Shown piece by piece: positions 1 through 10,811 of a stretch of 64,000 nucleotides of DNA. The stretch is from Kalaharituber pfeilii (Eukaryota > Ascomycota > Pezizomycetes > Pezizales > Pezizaceae), in assembly GCA_015179045.1 (NCBI GenBank), contig WHUZ01000119.1, positions 1 through 64,000 of the forward strand, read 5' to 3'. The position numbers and the translations under genes were made by a program. Positions within the stretch are counted from its first letter, which is position 1, and every line of letters begins with the position of its first letter. A model generated the notes under the pieces. That model searched no databases. It saw nothing but the letters and a program-made list of their open reading frames with translations, and was not told the DNA's origin.

Positions 1-485
1 AGAGTTAGCCACCGTTCAGGAGGTCGGAGGGATTCAGGGCAGTGGTGACGTAGTTTAGATTTGAGGTCGGTTAATTTAAGGATTGTGTGAAGTGAGCTTA
101 AGCTTTGATGTGATGCGGGGTCTTGGCGCTCCGGAGTTGCGGGGATTCTTAGTTTATGATAAGGTTCTGTAATTACAGTATTATGATAGTAGTACAGGCA
201 CCGTTAGCAGGGGTGACGTGCAAGCAAACCTGGGTATGCGGAGGAAATCTTAGGCATGAACCCGTAGTGCTCGACAGGTAAAAGAACATTGCTACTGGAA
301 TAAGCGACGAGATAGTCTTGCGAAAATCTTGCATTGTCATTTCACCCTTAGTTTTGGTCCTAGCTTATCATATAATTCTTAGACGAAGAATACTAAAAGA
401 TTTGTATACTTATCGGTTGTTAGAGCGCGAGGTCAATATAAATTTTATGCACATACTAGCGCTTCTATAAACTTCAGTTCCTCGT

Positions 486-527
<42 letters not shown>

Positions 528-1183
528 AAAACTTGGTGCTCTGAAATAAATCGCCACTTTACAAAAAAATTGCTACAAGGTTATCAACAGGTTGCTAGTT
601 TAGGAAATGTTCGATAATCCACTAGTGTCTACTAGCGCATTGTTACAGATTTTGAATAAAAAGAGTGGCCCCTCCGGTATAGCAAGGTTTACATATACTA
701 TACTTAGATTTCTCCGCTCAAGTCAATTTACTTTTTAGCAAAGCAGCTCAGATAGACCTAAGATTTTCCCGTGGTAAGTTCCATGAGTATATGCCTAGCA
801 CATTCTTCCTATATCTCCTCATTTTGCCAGAACGGTTACATAAACGAGGTAACGTTAAACGCCTACCTACATGTACAGTATGTTGCTCTTTTTAAATTTA
901 CGGTTTATTTTTTTTTTATTTTTTTTATTATTTTTTTTTTTGCATATTTGCTTATTCGTTTTATATGATTGAACTTTTTCGGCTGACGTAAATGAAGGAT
1001 GCGATTCGTCACCGTGAAGATTTGACACCAATTATCGACCATGGTAAATAATACCTATTAAACTACAAAAATCAAGAATAATAAAAACAGTAGTAAATAA
1101 TAAATAAATATAATGTTGGAAAAATCAGACAAACGAGAGGTATCACTATCCACAGTGATATAGGAAATATCACCCCTCGTCTC
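1..1183. other. No gene found; contains a long T run
   Basis: I see no coding region here. The stretch is AT-rich and holds a 38-base T run at 488-525 and T-rich interrupted tracts near 905-945. The T run has no recognisable element sequence or flanking target duplication, so I do not assign it to the LINE tails found elsewhere in the window. Confidence 0.5.
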
Positions 1184-1562
1184 ACAGGAAGCAGGTGTTG
1201 AAACATTACAGCCGCTGCTCCCATGTCGCGGTTACTCATATGTAGTTCATCTTATCTATGACGGTTTCTGTGACTGTTTCTCTGACTGTCTGTCTGACTG
1301 TTTCGTTACTCATATACATGATTATTACCTTGCATAAGATTCACGTCTCAATGACTACTTTGCGACTCTGCTACAGATGACTCCTGCACCTTTCTGACTC
1401 TTCTCATTTCGTCATGGTTTTACAGTCATTCTATTCTAAGCCTCTCATGTATATAATCCTACTTGTCTTGCGACTCTGTACCAATAGACTTGATGGTATC
1501 TCTCTTCCCCTCGTAAATAGCTTTACCGCGATAATGCAGCAACCGCAGACCTTATTGTTGTT
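1184..1562 (+). repeat. Dispersed repeat, copy A
   Basis: This block aligns in the same orientation with 13640-14155. Shared landmarks are GACTGTTTC runs, a TTCACGTCTCAATGACT motif, CTACAGATGACTCCT, CTCATGTATATAATCC and ATAGCTTTA(C/T)CGCGAT. The second copy carries a LINE tail in its middle that copy A lacks, so copy A shows the empty site. I cannot classify the family; the TATA-like stretch would suit an LTR, but no clear TG...CA ends are seen. Confidence 0.6.
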
Positions 1563-1565
1563 ATG

Positions 1566-1870
1566 GCAGGTGCTCGATTTTGCTTACCGTTAATTACATG
1601 CAGGTACACGATAAGGTACAAGGATTTGCGAAGTTGTAAGAGCATATACTAGCTAGCCTTGAATAAAGATATAAATACATAAAGAGTAGCCATTGATCAT
1701 CACAAGTACGGAGTTATATGAACATAAATTTCTTCGAACAAGCAGCTGAAGAACCTCTTTAGAGCAAGCCTATTACATACACTACCGCTTCAAACTGAGT
1801 ACCGAATCTTTAGACACGACCGCAGCTCAACCAGTTGTATGATATTACATGTCAGCTTGTTGCATCTACC
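1566..1870. repeat. NLR1 3' flank, duplicated near 24.47-24.76 kb
   Basis: The sequence downstream of the NLR1 stop (minus-strand gene) is similar, in inverted orientation, to the sequence following the TPR pseudogene at 23814-24461. Shared landmarks are GATTTTGCTTACCGTT, ACGATAAGGTAC, ATACATAAAGAGT and CATTGGTGGAAC. The duplicated unit therefore included untranslated flank as well as the TPR coding end. Confidence 0.6.
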
Positions 1871-2271
1871 CTATTTGCCCGCATTGGTGGAACTCCCTCT
1901 AGATGTTCGCTCCCGTATCTCCTGTGCCTTTCCGGACTGCCCGATTTTATGGAATAAATTGGCCATGCAGTTGACTGTAGTAAGGGTGTCTGGGTGTTCT
2001 GTGCCCAGTGCCTTTTCACGTCCAACCAATGCTCGCTGAAAGTACTCTAGTGCTTTATCATACTGTCCCATAGTACGGAATAAAACAGCAATGTTATTGA
2101 CTGTAGTAAGGGTGTCTGAGTGTTCTGTGCCCAGCGCCTTTTCACGTCCAACCAATGCTCGCTGAAAGTACTCTAGTGCTTTATCATACTGTCCCATAGT
2201 ACGGAATAAAACAGCAATGTTATTGACTGTAGTAAGGGTGTCTGGGTGTTCTGTGCCCAGTGCCTTTTCGC
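1871..2271 (-). pseudogene. TPR tail of NLR1, cut off by the solo LTR
   Basis: This is the C-terminal part of NLR1 separated from the rest by the insertion at 2272-2510. It encodes three kinesin-light-chain-type TPR units of the pattern LGTEHPDTLTTVNNIA / GQYDKALEYFQRALVGR, then a tail ending in a Ser/Thr-rich RERTSRGSSTNAGK. Its frame stays open, and the only break from NLR1 is the inserted LTR, so the event looks recent. The same C-terminal tail is seen, slightly diverged, in the pseudogene ending at 24461. Confidence 0.85.
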
Positions 2272-2510
2272 TGTTACGGGTTGCAACCGACCGTCTTGCA
2301 AACCGTTGCACCAAAAGGTAGAACTACCGGTGACCCCTGGTAGTACGGTCGGGATATATAGGAGTATCCATGCATACGGGCTCTTGGTACCGGTTCGCGC
2401 CAGGTCTTCAGGCATAGCAGGGGTGGGCCGGTCACATGACCTCGTAGCTCACTGCATTTTAGCCCTGCTCTGGGTACGCTCGCATACCGCCATGTCATAC
2501 CGTCATGACA
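2272..2510. mobile_element. Solo LTR, 239 bp, with 5-bp TTCGC target duplication
   Basis: Neighbouring TPR units in NLR1 read straight through this point, which fixes the insert precisely. The insert begins TGTTACGGG and ends TCATGACA (5'-TG...CA-3') and is flanked by TTCGC at 2267-2271 and 2511-2515. TG/CA ends with a 5-bp direct repeat are the signature of an LTR retrotransposon reduced to a solo LTR. A TATA-like GATATATA lies inside. Insert plus duplication adds 244 bp, so the NLR1 reading frame is broken, and the gene now stops on a TAA inside the LTR at 2276-2274. Confidence 0.85.
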
Positions 2511-5209
2511 TTCGCGTCCAACCAATGCTCGCTGAAAGTACTCTAGTGCTTTATCATACTGTCCCATAGTACGGAATAAAACAGCAATGTTATTGACTGT
2601 AGTAAGGGTGTCTGGGTGTTCTGTGCCCAGTGCCTTTTCACGTCCAACCAATGCTCGCTGATAATACTCTAGTGCTTTATCATACTGTCCCACAGTACGG
2701 AATAAAACAGCAATGTTATTGACTGTACTAAGGGTGTCTGAGTGTTCTGTACCCAGTGTCTTTTCTTTCCTAGCTAGTACAAGCTTATACATTTCTTCGG
2801 CCTTTCTATAATAACCATGCCTTTTATAAACTGCACCCAGATTGTCCACTGCCATTAGTATCTCTTGGTTTCCAATTGGCAGAGTCTTTGCCTGCTTTTC
2901 TAGAGCGATAATATGTGACAAAATCCGCCGTTCAAAAATCCAGTCTGCCACCTTACGCTTGTTGTAAGTAGGAACAGCAATTGCAGATGTAACAATAAGT
3001 AATGCCTCAGTGGCTTTCTTATTGTATTTTTCAGGTTCAGCGTTTAGTTTCCATTGAGCCCACTTATGAACTATGGGGTGGATACTGAAGCTATCGTCTC
3101 TATCCTTCCGCTTTGCCATTGAGAATAAGAATAGTGTCCAAATTGAACCTTTCAAGCTTGTATCTGTAGGAAGGTTTATTTTGTTAGCATCGTTAAGTAT
3201 ATTGCTTTACTGCAAAATAGTTGTACATACTATCTATTGGCAATTTCATTCCTCGCTGCAGCAACTCCTCACAAATGTCATTATTGTCAAGAAACCCACA
3301 TAATAACAATAATTCTGCAGCATTCGCATTTTGTTCCTGGATTGCATTGAATGACAGATCCCAGGCAGCAAAGACAGCTCTATCATGGGTTCCAACTTTC
3401 CATTCCGTACTCAAGAGGTAAGTAACCTTATCCTCATACTTTATGTAGTAGCGACTAAAGGAAGAGTCCAAAGCATAGATATATGCTCCAGCCTGATCTA
3501 TCGCAAGTGGCAAGTATCCGAGTTTCTGGACAATTGCGGCAGCAGCCTGTTTCTCTTTTTCGCAATCTATATAATTTGTATTAGTATCTGAAGCTCCGCC
3601 AGAAACTGGAGGCATGCTAAGCTAAGGTTAACTTACCATCGGGAGTCAGTTTCTCAAGATCTCGCTTTGCGCTTTTGAAGAGTAACTCTTCTGCCTCAAT
3701 CTTCTGCATTTGCTCCACCTCTAACCATTTTCGCCCATGTACAATCTCACGTCTTCTGCTAGTAATGATGACAGTCCCACGTGCTGATGATGGAATATAG
3801 TCATCGACATTGAAAGATCTTAGATCATCACGATTGTCAAAAACAAGAAGCCATTTTGTGTTGTCCTTTGCAGCTAACCATTCCTTTACAGCATTGACAA
3901 TATGCTGCTCTTCACTTCGTTCCGTGGTAAACATTCCAACCGAATCGAGTTTGCCGGCCATGCCCAGTAGTCTGCCAATACGTGTGTAATCGGGCTTGTC
4001 ACAGAGTTTAGCATGATGCTGAATAAGTCGCTGCATAATATGAGCAAAACTAAGTTTTGTAGTATTTTCACTAGCTGCATTGATCCAGAACACTGCTGAG
4101 AAGTCTCCTCGATGGCGGTAAGTATATTCCAATGCAAGCTGGGTTTTCCCCACGCCACCCATTCCATAAAGTACTACCTGGATGACATCCATTGTGGCTC
4201 GATCCTTCTTAATTTTTCGCTGCAGCTCCTCCAAAAGGTATTCCCTCCCAACGAAATCACAATTCTGTCGAGAAACAGGAAGGCTAAAGGGGATATCGAA
4301 GGATAACTCTAATGTCTTCGGCGACATCCTAGGAATTGTAGTATCAGGTGGCAATATCTTGAACAGACCGTCAATATAGTTTGTTAGCTGGGTGACTAGC
4401 TCATGGCACTTTGCTTTGTCGGAGCTTGCCCAACGCAGCTTACGGTATGCAGATACGGATTGCTGCACATTGTTGACAACTCTTCTGAGGGAAGCAATTT
4501 CTTCTTCAAGTCCTGGAAGGAGTTGTGTATTGGAGAGGATCTTTGGATTTTCTAAAAGACGGAGATCACTCAGACTTATACCGGAAATTGTGGGCTGCGG
4601 GCTAGGACTTGTAGCGCGATCAGCTGGCCCTGGGCTTGGAGATTTGGACCGAAAGTTGCACATCAGGCGCCCAACTCCAAGTCTGTCGCGTTTTCCGCTC
4701 TTGTCGTCCATCTGTGGGTCGCTTTGTTCACTAGGACTGGGACCAGAAATTGTAGGCTGCGGGCTAGAGGCTGTGGCTTGACCAGTTCTAGAATCCCCTG
4801 GGTTTGGAGACTTAGACCGAAAGTTGGAGAATAAATGCCCAATCCTCAGGCTATCGCGTTTTCCACTCTTGTCGACCTTCTCTGGTTTGCTCTGATACCT
4901 TGCTTGCAATTCGGCAACTTTTGCAAATATAGCGACTATCCTTGCTAGGCTAGCTACTGCATATGTATACAGCTCGTCGTTTGGATCAAGGAGTTGTAGT
5001 AGTTGCTGATTGGGGGTGTCATCCAACCCCCAGGCCTTCTCCCACTGCTTGAGTCGAAGCCCTTCCGTCCGGAGATTGTGTAACACAATGTCCTGTGCCT
5101 CGCCGATTTCTTCCATTTGGGAAAAAATGTTGGAGCACTCTCGACTGACCTCCGCAAGTTGTACAACCAGTCCAACGATTCCGATCGCAAAGCCCACTGC
5201 TTCTGCCAT
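2274..5209 (-). CDS. NLR1: HeLo - NB-ARC - TPR receptor, C-terminally truncated
   Basis: This is a fungal NOD-like (STAND) protein, a class that triggers cell death in non-self recognition. Exons are 5209-3637, 3587-3231 and 3163-2274, with introns of 49 nt (GTAAGT...CTTCAG) and 67 nt (GTATGT...CTACAG); all joins keep frame and give 939 residues. Residues 1-110 plus about 215-290 resemble a HeLo pore-forming death domain, split by two copies of a roughly 50-residue Ser/Pro-rich repeat starting DKSGKRD (113-168, 169-215). NB-ARC follows: P-loop GMGGVGKT at 349-356, Walker B WLLVFDN at 453-459, GTVIITSR at 478-485, and a GLPL-type LGYLPLA in exon 2. TPRs with GTEHPDTL/GQYDKALEY follow. A solo LTR at 2272 removes the last TPRs. 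The start ATG at 5209 is immediately followed by the HeLo-like hydrophobic helix. The HeLo call is by pattern; the NB-ARC and TPR calls are firm. Confidence 0.88.
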
Positions 5210-5552
5210 GGTGTATGCGATTATATAGACAACAAAAGACGAAGTCTAAATTACATGTTATGGTCAGTCTGGGCTGGCGGATGATTAAAATAAACTTGCG
5301 CATCGACATAAATGGGATAGTCTTACTCAATGATCTGTGTCTCGATATCACGCAACACTATTTCCGTCCCAACACAAGCTCGGATGCTATAATGCTAATA
5401 AAGAGTATCGGAATAAATCGCAACGTGGGTTCTTCTTTAGTGTATAAACACTGGTACAAAAAAATGTGGGTAACTTCGAAGTAATCGCCAGCGGAGAAGT
5501 CAAGCGTACTCGTAAAGGGAGTGTAGGTAACACTAGCGGATTGACTAGTGTA
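5210..5552. other. NLR1 upstream region
   Basis: This is the space between the NLR1 start codon and the left target duplication of the Mutator-like element. Short open frames exist but none resembles a protein. Any NLR1 promoter must lie here or inside the element beyond 5563. Confidence 0.4.
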
Positions 5553-5562
5553 GTGGTACCCC

Positions 5563-5639
5563 TGTTCTCGTGCCCAGACTCTCTTGGCACGCTTAAATAA
5601 TTCGCGAAAGGAAGAGAGTCTGGTACGAAACATCTCCGA
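5563..5639 (+). repeat. Left 77-bp terminal inverted repeat of the MULE-like element
   Basis: It is identical to the reverse complement of 11784-11860. The repeat is itself a potential hairpin: CCAGACTCTCTT near its outer end pairs with AAGAGAGTCTGG further in. It ends on the CATCTCCGA version of the motif that fills the element. Confidence 0.92.
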
Positions 5640-6162
5640 GGTCTAGCTTACTTTTGCTTCGGTCCCGGAGCTGGTTAGCGCATGACACTAAAATAGCGCT
5701 GCATGGCGCTATTTTAGTGCAATGCTATGCAAATAATAGTCAGAATATTGAGAGATCTACGGTATCTAGACAGTATCTCTAGAAATACTTTCATATTTGC
5801 TAACATGTTTGCAACTTAAGCTAGATTTCTCAGTATAGTTTATATATTGTACCTTAATAGTACAGCCATTTTCATCTCCGATACCTATTGCTCTTCTCCG
5901 GAGCTTCATTTACCTGCTTTCTACATTTGAAGTAGCCTTTATATAGTACATATATAAGTTTCTGTTCCAAAAGAGCACAACATGTCCGGAGATGAATTAT
6001 GTGAGTTGTTACTTATTAGAGTAGGTCTAAAAGGCTCTGATTCTATCTCCGGAAATCTTAATCCTTTTCATGGCTTACTCGGAGCAGTTGTTATGAGTTC
6101 ACCGTAACCGTAGGGTGGACGGAGTAGCCATTATATAAGTTTCTGCTCCGAAAGAGCACAAC

Positions 6163-6385
6163 TGTAACGGATGGTGGTAAACGCAGAGATTTACCGTCCG
6201 CCAGGCGAAAAAGACACTTGACCAGCGATACTCGCTAGTCCTCTGCGTAGCTCATATAGCATTCATTTCGCAACTGCGACGCCGGCGCCCGGCTGTCGCA
6301 TATCGCCTACGTCGCATATGCGCATACTGTATGTGTGCGCGCATCTACCGACCGCCCGCCCTACGGTTGCGGTGAATCCGTAACA
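6163..6385. mobile_element. MITE-like insert in the satellite, copy 1
   Basis: A 223-bp block interrupts a satellite unit. It starts TGTAACGGATGGTGG and ends GGTGAATCCGTAACA, giving imperfect inverted ends (ACGGAT/ATCCGT). CAAC flanks both sides and may be a short target duplication. A related sequence lies inside the pogo element at 60573-60773 in inverted orientation. Confidence 0.6.
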
Positions 6386-7684
6386 ACAACATGTCCGGAG
6401 ATGAATATGTGAATTGGTACTTATCAGAGTAGATCTAAAAGATTCCTAATTCCATCTCCGGTAACCTTAGTCCTTCTTGTGGCTTACTCGGAGCAGTTGC
6501 TATGAGTTGACTGTAACCGTAGGGTGGATAGCCGGGAGTAGCCTTTATACAAGTTTCTGCTCCGAAAGAGCACAACATGTCCGGAGATGAACTTGTGAGT
6601 TGGTACTTATTAGAGTAGGTCTAAAAGATTCCTAATTCCATCTCCGGTAACCTTAGTCCTTCTTGTGGCTTACTCGGAGCAGTTGCTATGAGTTGACTGT
6701 AACCGTAGGGTGGATAGCCGGGAGTAGCCTTTATACAAGTTTCTGCTCCGAAAGAGCACAACATGTCCGGAGATGAACTTGTGAGTTGGTACTTATTAGA
6801 GTAGGTCTAAAAGATTCCTAATTCCATCTCCGGTAACCTTAGTCCTTCTTGTAGCTTACTCGTGGCAGTTGTTATGAGTTCACTGTAACCGTAGGGTGGA
6901 CGGAGTAGCCTTTATATAGTACTTACAATACAAGTTTCTGCACACAACATGTCCGGAGATGAACATATGAGTTGGTACTTATTAGAGTAGGTCCAAAAGA
7001 CTCCTAATTCCATCTCCGGTAATCTTAGTCCTTCTTGTGGCTTATTCGGAGCAGTTGCTATGAGTTCGCTATAACTGTAGGGTAGACGGAGTAGCCTTTA
7101 TATAGTACTTATACAAGTTTCTGTATACAACATGTCCGGAGATGAACATATGAGTTGGTACTTATTAGAGTAGGTCCAAAAGACTCCTAATTCCATCTCC
7201 GGTAATCTTAGTCCTTCTTGTGGCTTATTCGGAGCAGTTGCTATGAGTTCGCTATAACTGTAGGGTGGACGGAGTAGCCTTTATATAGTACTTATACAAG
7301 TTTCTGTATACAACATGTCCGGAGATGAACATATGAGTTGGTACTTATTAGAGTAGGTCCAAAAGACTCCTAATTCCATCTCCGGTAACCTTAGTTCTTC
7401 TTATGGCTTACTCGGAGCAATTGTTATAGGTTCACCGTAACCGTAGGGTGGACCGAGTAGCCTTTATATAGTACTTATACAAGTTTCTGCTCCGAAAGAG
7501 TACATGTCCGGAGATGAATAAGTGAGTTAGTACTTATCAGAGTAGATCTAAAAGATTCTTGATTCCATCTCCGGTAACCTTAGTCCTTCTTGTGGCTTAC
7601 TCGGAGCAGTTGTTATGGGTTCACCGTAACCGTAGGGTGGACGGAGTAGCCTTTATATAAGTTTCTGCTCCGAAAGAGCACAAC

Positions 7685-7897
7685 TGTAACGGATGGTGGT
7701 AAACGCAGAGAGTTACCGGAAAAAGACACTTGACCAGCGATACTTGCTAGTCCTCTACGTAGCTCATATAGCATTCATTTTGCAACTGCGACGCCGGCGC
7801 CCGGCTGTCGCATATCGCCTATATTGCATATGCGCATACTGTATGCGCGTGCACATCCACTGACCGCCCGTCCTACGGTTGCGGTGAATCCGTAACA
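7685..7897. mobile_element. MITE-like insert in the satellite, copy 2
   Basis: This 213-bp relative of the 6163-6385 block sits at the same position within its satellite unit. One insertion followed by spread along with the satellite unit explains this better than two independent insertions. Confidence 0.6.
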
Positions 7898-8235
7898 ACA
7901 TGTCCGGAGATGAATAAGTGAGTTGGTACTTATTAGAGTAGGTCTAAAAGACTCCTAATTCCATCTCCGGCAACCTTAGTCTTTCTTGTGGCTTACTCGG
8001 AGCAGTTGCTATGGGTTCGCTATAACCGTACAGTAGAGTGGACAGAGTAGCCTTTATATAGTACTTATACAAGTTTCTGCATACAACATGTCCGGAGATG
8101 AACATATGAGTTGGTACTTATCAGAGTAGGTCTAAAAGACTCCTAATTCCATCTCCGGCAGCTTTAGTCCTTCTTGTGGCTTACTCGGAGCAATTGTTAT
8201 AGGTTCACCGTAACCGTAGGGTGGCAGTGGACGGT

Positions 8236-8890
8236 TGGTAGATACACACGTGTATCCGAAATGCGCATATGCAATGCAGGCAATATGTGAGCCGAGTGGT
8301 AACAGTATCACAGTTGCATAAATATGCTATAAATTCAGCTGATGATGCCTCATTGCTTGCCATAGAGACAGGCCTGCTATACCTGTTAAATTGTAATGAA
8401 TTGGTCAGGTCGGGTCAGAGTCGGGATTCAGGGTTTAGGGTCCGGATAGCAGGCGTCAGGGCGGGTTCACAGCAGGCAGAGGCAGTCGGGCTATATGGTA
8501 CGGAGAGGTAGATGCATTGAAAGCTTAATACAACTTGGGTAGAATACAAGTTGTTGCGTGAGGGTTATAGAGAGTGGGGAGGGAGGGCCTCTTTTATAGA
8601 GAGTCCTCATGGCCAAATTCCAATCCTTCGGGCAAGCAAACAAACAAGCAAGAGAAATACATGGAAGACTAAGGAAATAACTAGAACCAGGTGGAATTGT
8701 CAGGAATTTTCAGGAACGAGCTCAGTGATACGTGTGCTGGTTGTCGGAGCTGGGAGGTCTCGGGTAAAGGGTCCACCAGGTCGGGGCATCGGGAAAATCT
8801 CCGGAGATGCTTTCACGTTCTCCGATGTGATTGCAACAGCCTTTAAACCAAATTTCTCAGTATGTTTCACCTATTATGCTATATTAGTAT
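8236..8890. other. Non-coding interior of the MULE-like element
   Basis: I see no gene. About 8713-8775 (GAACGAGCTCAG...GGAGCTGGGAGGTCTCGGGTAA) is repeated in direct orientation at 10729-10791. A GGTCAGGTCGGGTCAGAGTCGGG stretch near 8402-8425 is a short G-rich repetitive tract. CCGGAGATG motifs occur near 8800. Confidence 0.5.
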
Positions 8891-8940
8891 AAATATTTTC
8901 ATCTCCGGTACATATTGCTCTTCTCCGGAGCTTCACTTAC

Positions 8941-9267
8941 CTGATCCTCCATCAGTGATATCAACGGTGAAACGACTAGGATACTTTTACACTTCTCATA
9001 TAAGAATGCAAGCATAAAACAATATGACTTTCCATCACCAGTCTTTGTAATGCATAGCTGATCCTTGCCTTCCATCATGCGTGCAGCAACTTTCACCTGC
9101 CATGCTAAAACTTTGAGTGGCAAGTCCCGGCTCAGGGCAGTCTGCCTAGCAACTTCACTAATTTGCATTCGTAAGTCCCCAACTTCCTTGATCTCCGATT
9201 CAACAAACAACCTTCCGGAGGAGACCTCTGCTAGTATTTCATCAATAGTATGCCCCTGTAAGGACAT
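8941..9267 (-). pseudogene. RecQ-like DNA helicase, first-exon fragment
   Basis: This encodes 109 residues from an ATG at 9267 to a splice donor (CAG|GTAAGT) at 8940. Helicase landmarks appear in order: a Q-motif-like LKVLAWQVKVAARMMEGKDQ, Walker A TKTGDGKS (canonical form TGxGKS) and motif Ia VVSPLISLMEDQ. These place it in the SF2 RecQ-like group, which are 3'-5' DNA unwinding enzymes. The exon ends mid-domain; after the donor the sequence turns into element repeats containing CTCCGGAG and CCGGAGATG, and motifs II-VI are not found. It is best read as a captured gene fragment. A telomere-linked RecQ-type helicase is a possible source. Whether it is transcribed cannot be seen. Confidence 0.8.
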
Positions 9268-9474
9268 CTTGCTATCTCCGGTACGCTTTCGCTCAGTGGT
9301 GCCGTCTTCGGAGATGATTTTGTTCCATGGTGCATTCTTCTACTATGCAGAGGTTTACACTTTGAGTACCGTAACCAAGCGCCAAGACAAATGCCAAGAT
9401 CATGTTCAACTCACAGTCTTTACGTATTCGCCTCCTTCAACCACGCAAACTTCCCAACAGCATAGGCTATGTTA

Positions 9475-9966
9475 CCCAGAATGACCTCGGAGATGGTGTG
9501 TAACATCTTTAGCATATGTAAAAGTAAATGGTACCCTTAGTTTCCATCTCCGGTGTTTTCAGGTCAATTCGGAGATGAATTCGTGTATCGGTGCTTGTAA
9601 CTCACCTCTTTACATAGTTCAGACGAGCCCGCCTCCCTCAACCACGCAAACCTCCCAACAGCATGAGAAGTGTTACCCAGAATGACCTCGGAGATGGTAT
9701 GTAACATCTTTAGCATATGTAAAAGTAAATGGCATCCTTAGTTTCCATCTCCGGTGTTTTGAGGTCAATTCGGAGATGAATTAGTGCATCGGTGCTTGTA
9801 ACTCACCTCTTTACGTACCCGCCTCCCTCAACCACGCAAACTTCCCATGCTGAACCACGCAAACTTCCCAACAGCATGGGCTATGTTACCCAGAATGACC
9901 CCGGAGATGGTGTGTAACATCTTTAGCATATGCAAAAGTAAATGGTACCCTTAGTTTCCATCTCCG
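9475..9966. repeat. Second tandem array, unit about 201-213 bp
   Basis: CCCAGAATGACC(T/C)CGGAGATGG recurs at 9475, 9676 and 9889, each followed about 60 bp later by TTTCCATCTCCG. A diverged fourth copy lies near 11530-11650. Like the first satellite, each unit holds the motif in both orientations. The third copy is interrupted by the solo LTR at 9967. Confidence 0.82.
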
Positions 9967-10560
9967 TGACTGAACGTCGACCCTGAATTCCGGATTCGCA
10001 CTTAGAATAAGGAGGGCTTCGTCACGTAGGAAAAACAAGAAAGAGCTTCTGAAGGAATAAAGAAGATCTGTACTGTTAGGTCCGTACCGTTGGGTCCAAT
10101 AAGTCTGATTGATTAAAGAGATGCAGAATCAAACAGGATTATATACATAATGAGCATTGCATGACGTGACTGCAGAACCATGACTAGACAGGCAGGTGTA
10201 ACATATCAGGCAGGTGCGGAAGTAACGGAATGCATGGCTTGCAACTAAGCGCTGTGGCGTGAAGTTGGTACTGTGGCGTTATTGCATGATTCAGACACAT
10301 AATAGCAACGGAGTGTAGATCATGTGTATGTTAAATGAAAGAACAGAACAGCAACCAATAAACAGACGAAACAGCAGTTAGAGGGAACTATCCATTAGTA
10401 ACAGTAACAGGAAGAAACGTATCCATTAGTAACAGTAACAGGAAGAAACGTATCCATTAGTAACAGTAATAGAAAAAACATATCTATTAGTAACAGCAAC
10501 ATACGGGTAGCGGATGTTGATAGACAGCTCAACACGGGTGGCGGATGTCATGTTTCGACA
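9967..10560. mobile_element. Solo LTR, 594 bp, with 5-bp CTCCG target duplication
   Basis: The tandem-array phrase TTTCCATCTCCGGTGTTTTCAGG is split here: its left part ends CTCCG at 9962-9966 and its right part restarts CTCCGGTGTTTTCAGG at 10561. The insert begins TGACTGAACG and ends GTTTCGACA. TG...CA ends with a 5-bp direct repeat fit a solo LTR nested inside the larger element. Four tandem copies of a roughly 30-bp unit (GTATCCATTAGTAACAGTAA) lie at about 10387-10500. Confidence 0.82.
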
Positions 10561-10728
10561 CTCCGGTGTTTTCAGGTCAATTTGGAGATGAATTAGTGTA
10601 TTGGTGCTTGTACCGACCGCCCTGTACCGATCACCACACGCGGGTTCACCGCAACCGTAGGGCGGGCGCACGCCGTCACACTGATATATTGAACTTTTTT
10701 TCTTTGTTTTTAACATCACGTAACAACG

Positions 10729-10791
10729 AGCTCAGCGATACCAACCGTCGCGTGTGCTGATTGTCGGAGCTGGGAGGTCTCGGGTAAGGGG
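10729..10791 (+). repeat. Direct repeat of 8713-8775
   Basis: AACGAGCTCAGYGATAC, TGTCGGAGCTGGGAGGTC and TCGGGTAA occur in the same order at 8713-8775. The copy here has about ten extra bases between the first two blocks. Confidence 0.7.
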
Positions 10792-10811
10792 ACGGGAATC
10801 GGTTCATCACA

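Larger units (their letters stand above)
5870..8235. repeat. About 186-bp satellite array with an internal inverted motif
   Basis: The phrase TGTCCGGAGATGAA recurs at 5983, 6392, 6578, 6764, 6950, 7133, 7316, 7505, 7901 and 8089. Spacing is 183-189 bp except where a MITE-like insert lengthens two units (409 and 396 bp). Each unit pairs CCGGAGATG with CATCTCCGG about 60 bp later and ends with a GTAGGGTGGACGGAGTAGCC-like segment. The first stretch (5870-5925) copies the intron-donor side of the helicase fragment at 8898-8945, so the array shares ancestry with that region. Confidence 0.9.

Noticed and set aside
488..525. 38-base T run as a LINE tail
   Set aside because: No family-1 or family-2 sequence next to it and no flanking duplication.
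2330..2420. tRNA-derived SINE promoter inside the 239-bp insert (B-box-like GGTTCGCGCC)
   Set aside because: The A box is poor and there is no poly-A; TG...CA ends with a 5-bp duplication favour a solo LTR.
5980..8160. CRISPR-like array
   Set aside because: Units are 186 bp and repeat throughout, without short repeats and unique spacers; the genome is eukaryotic.
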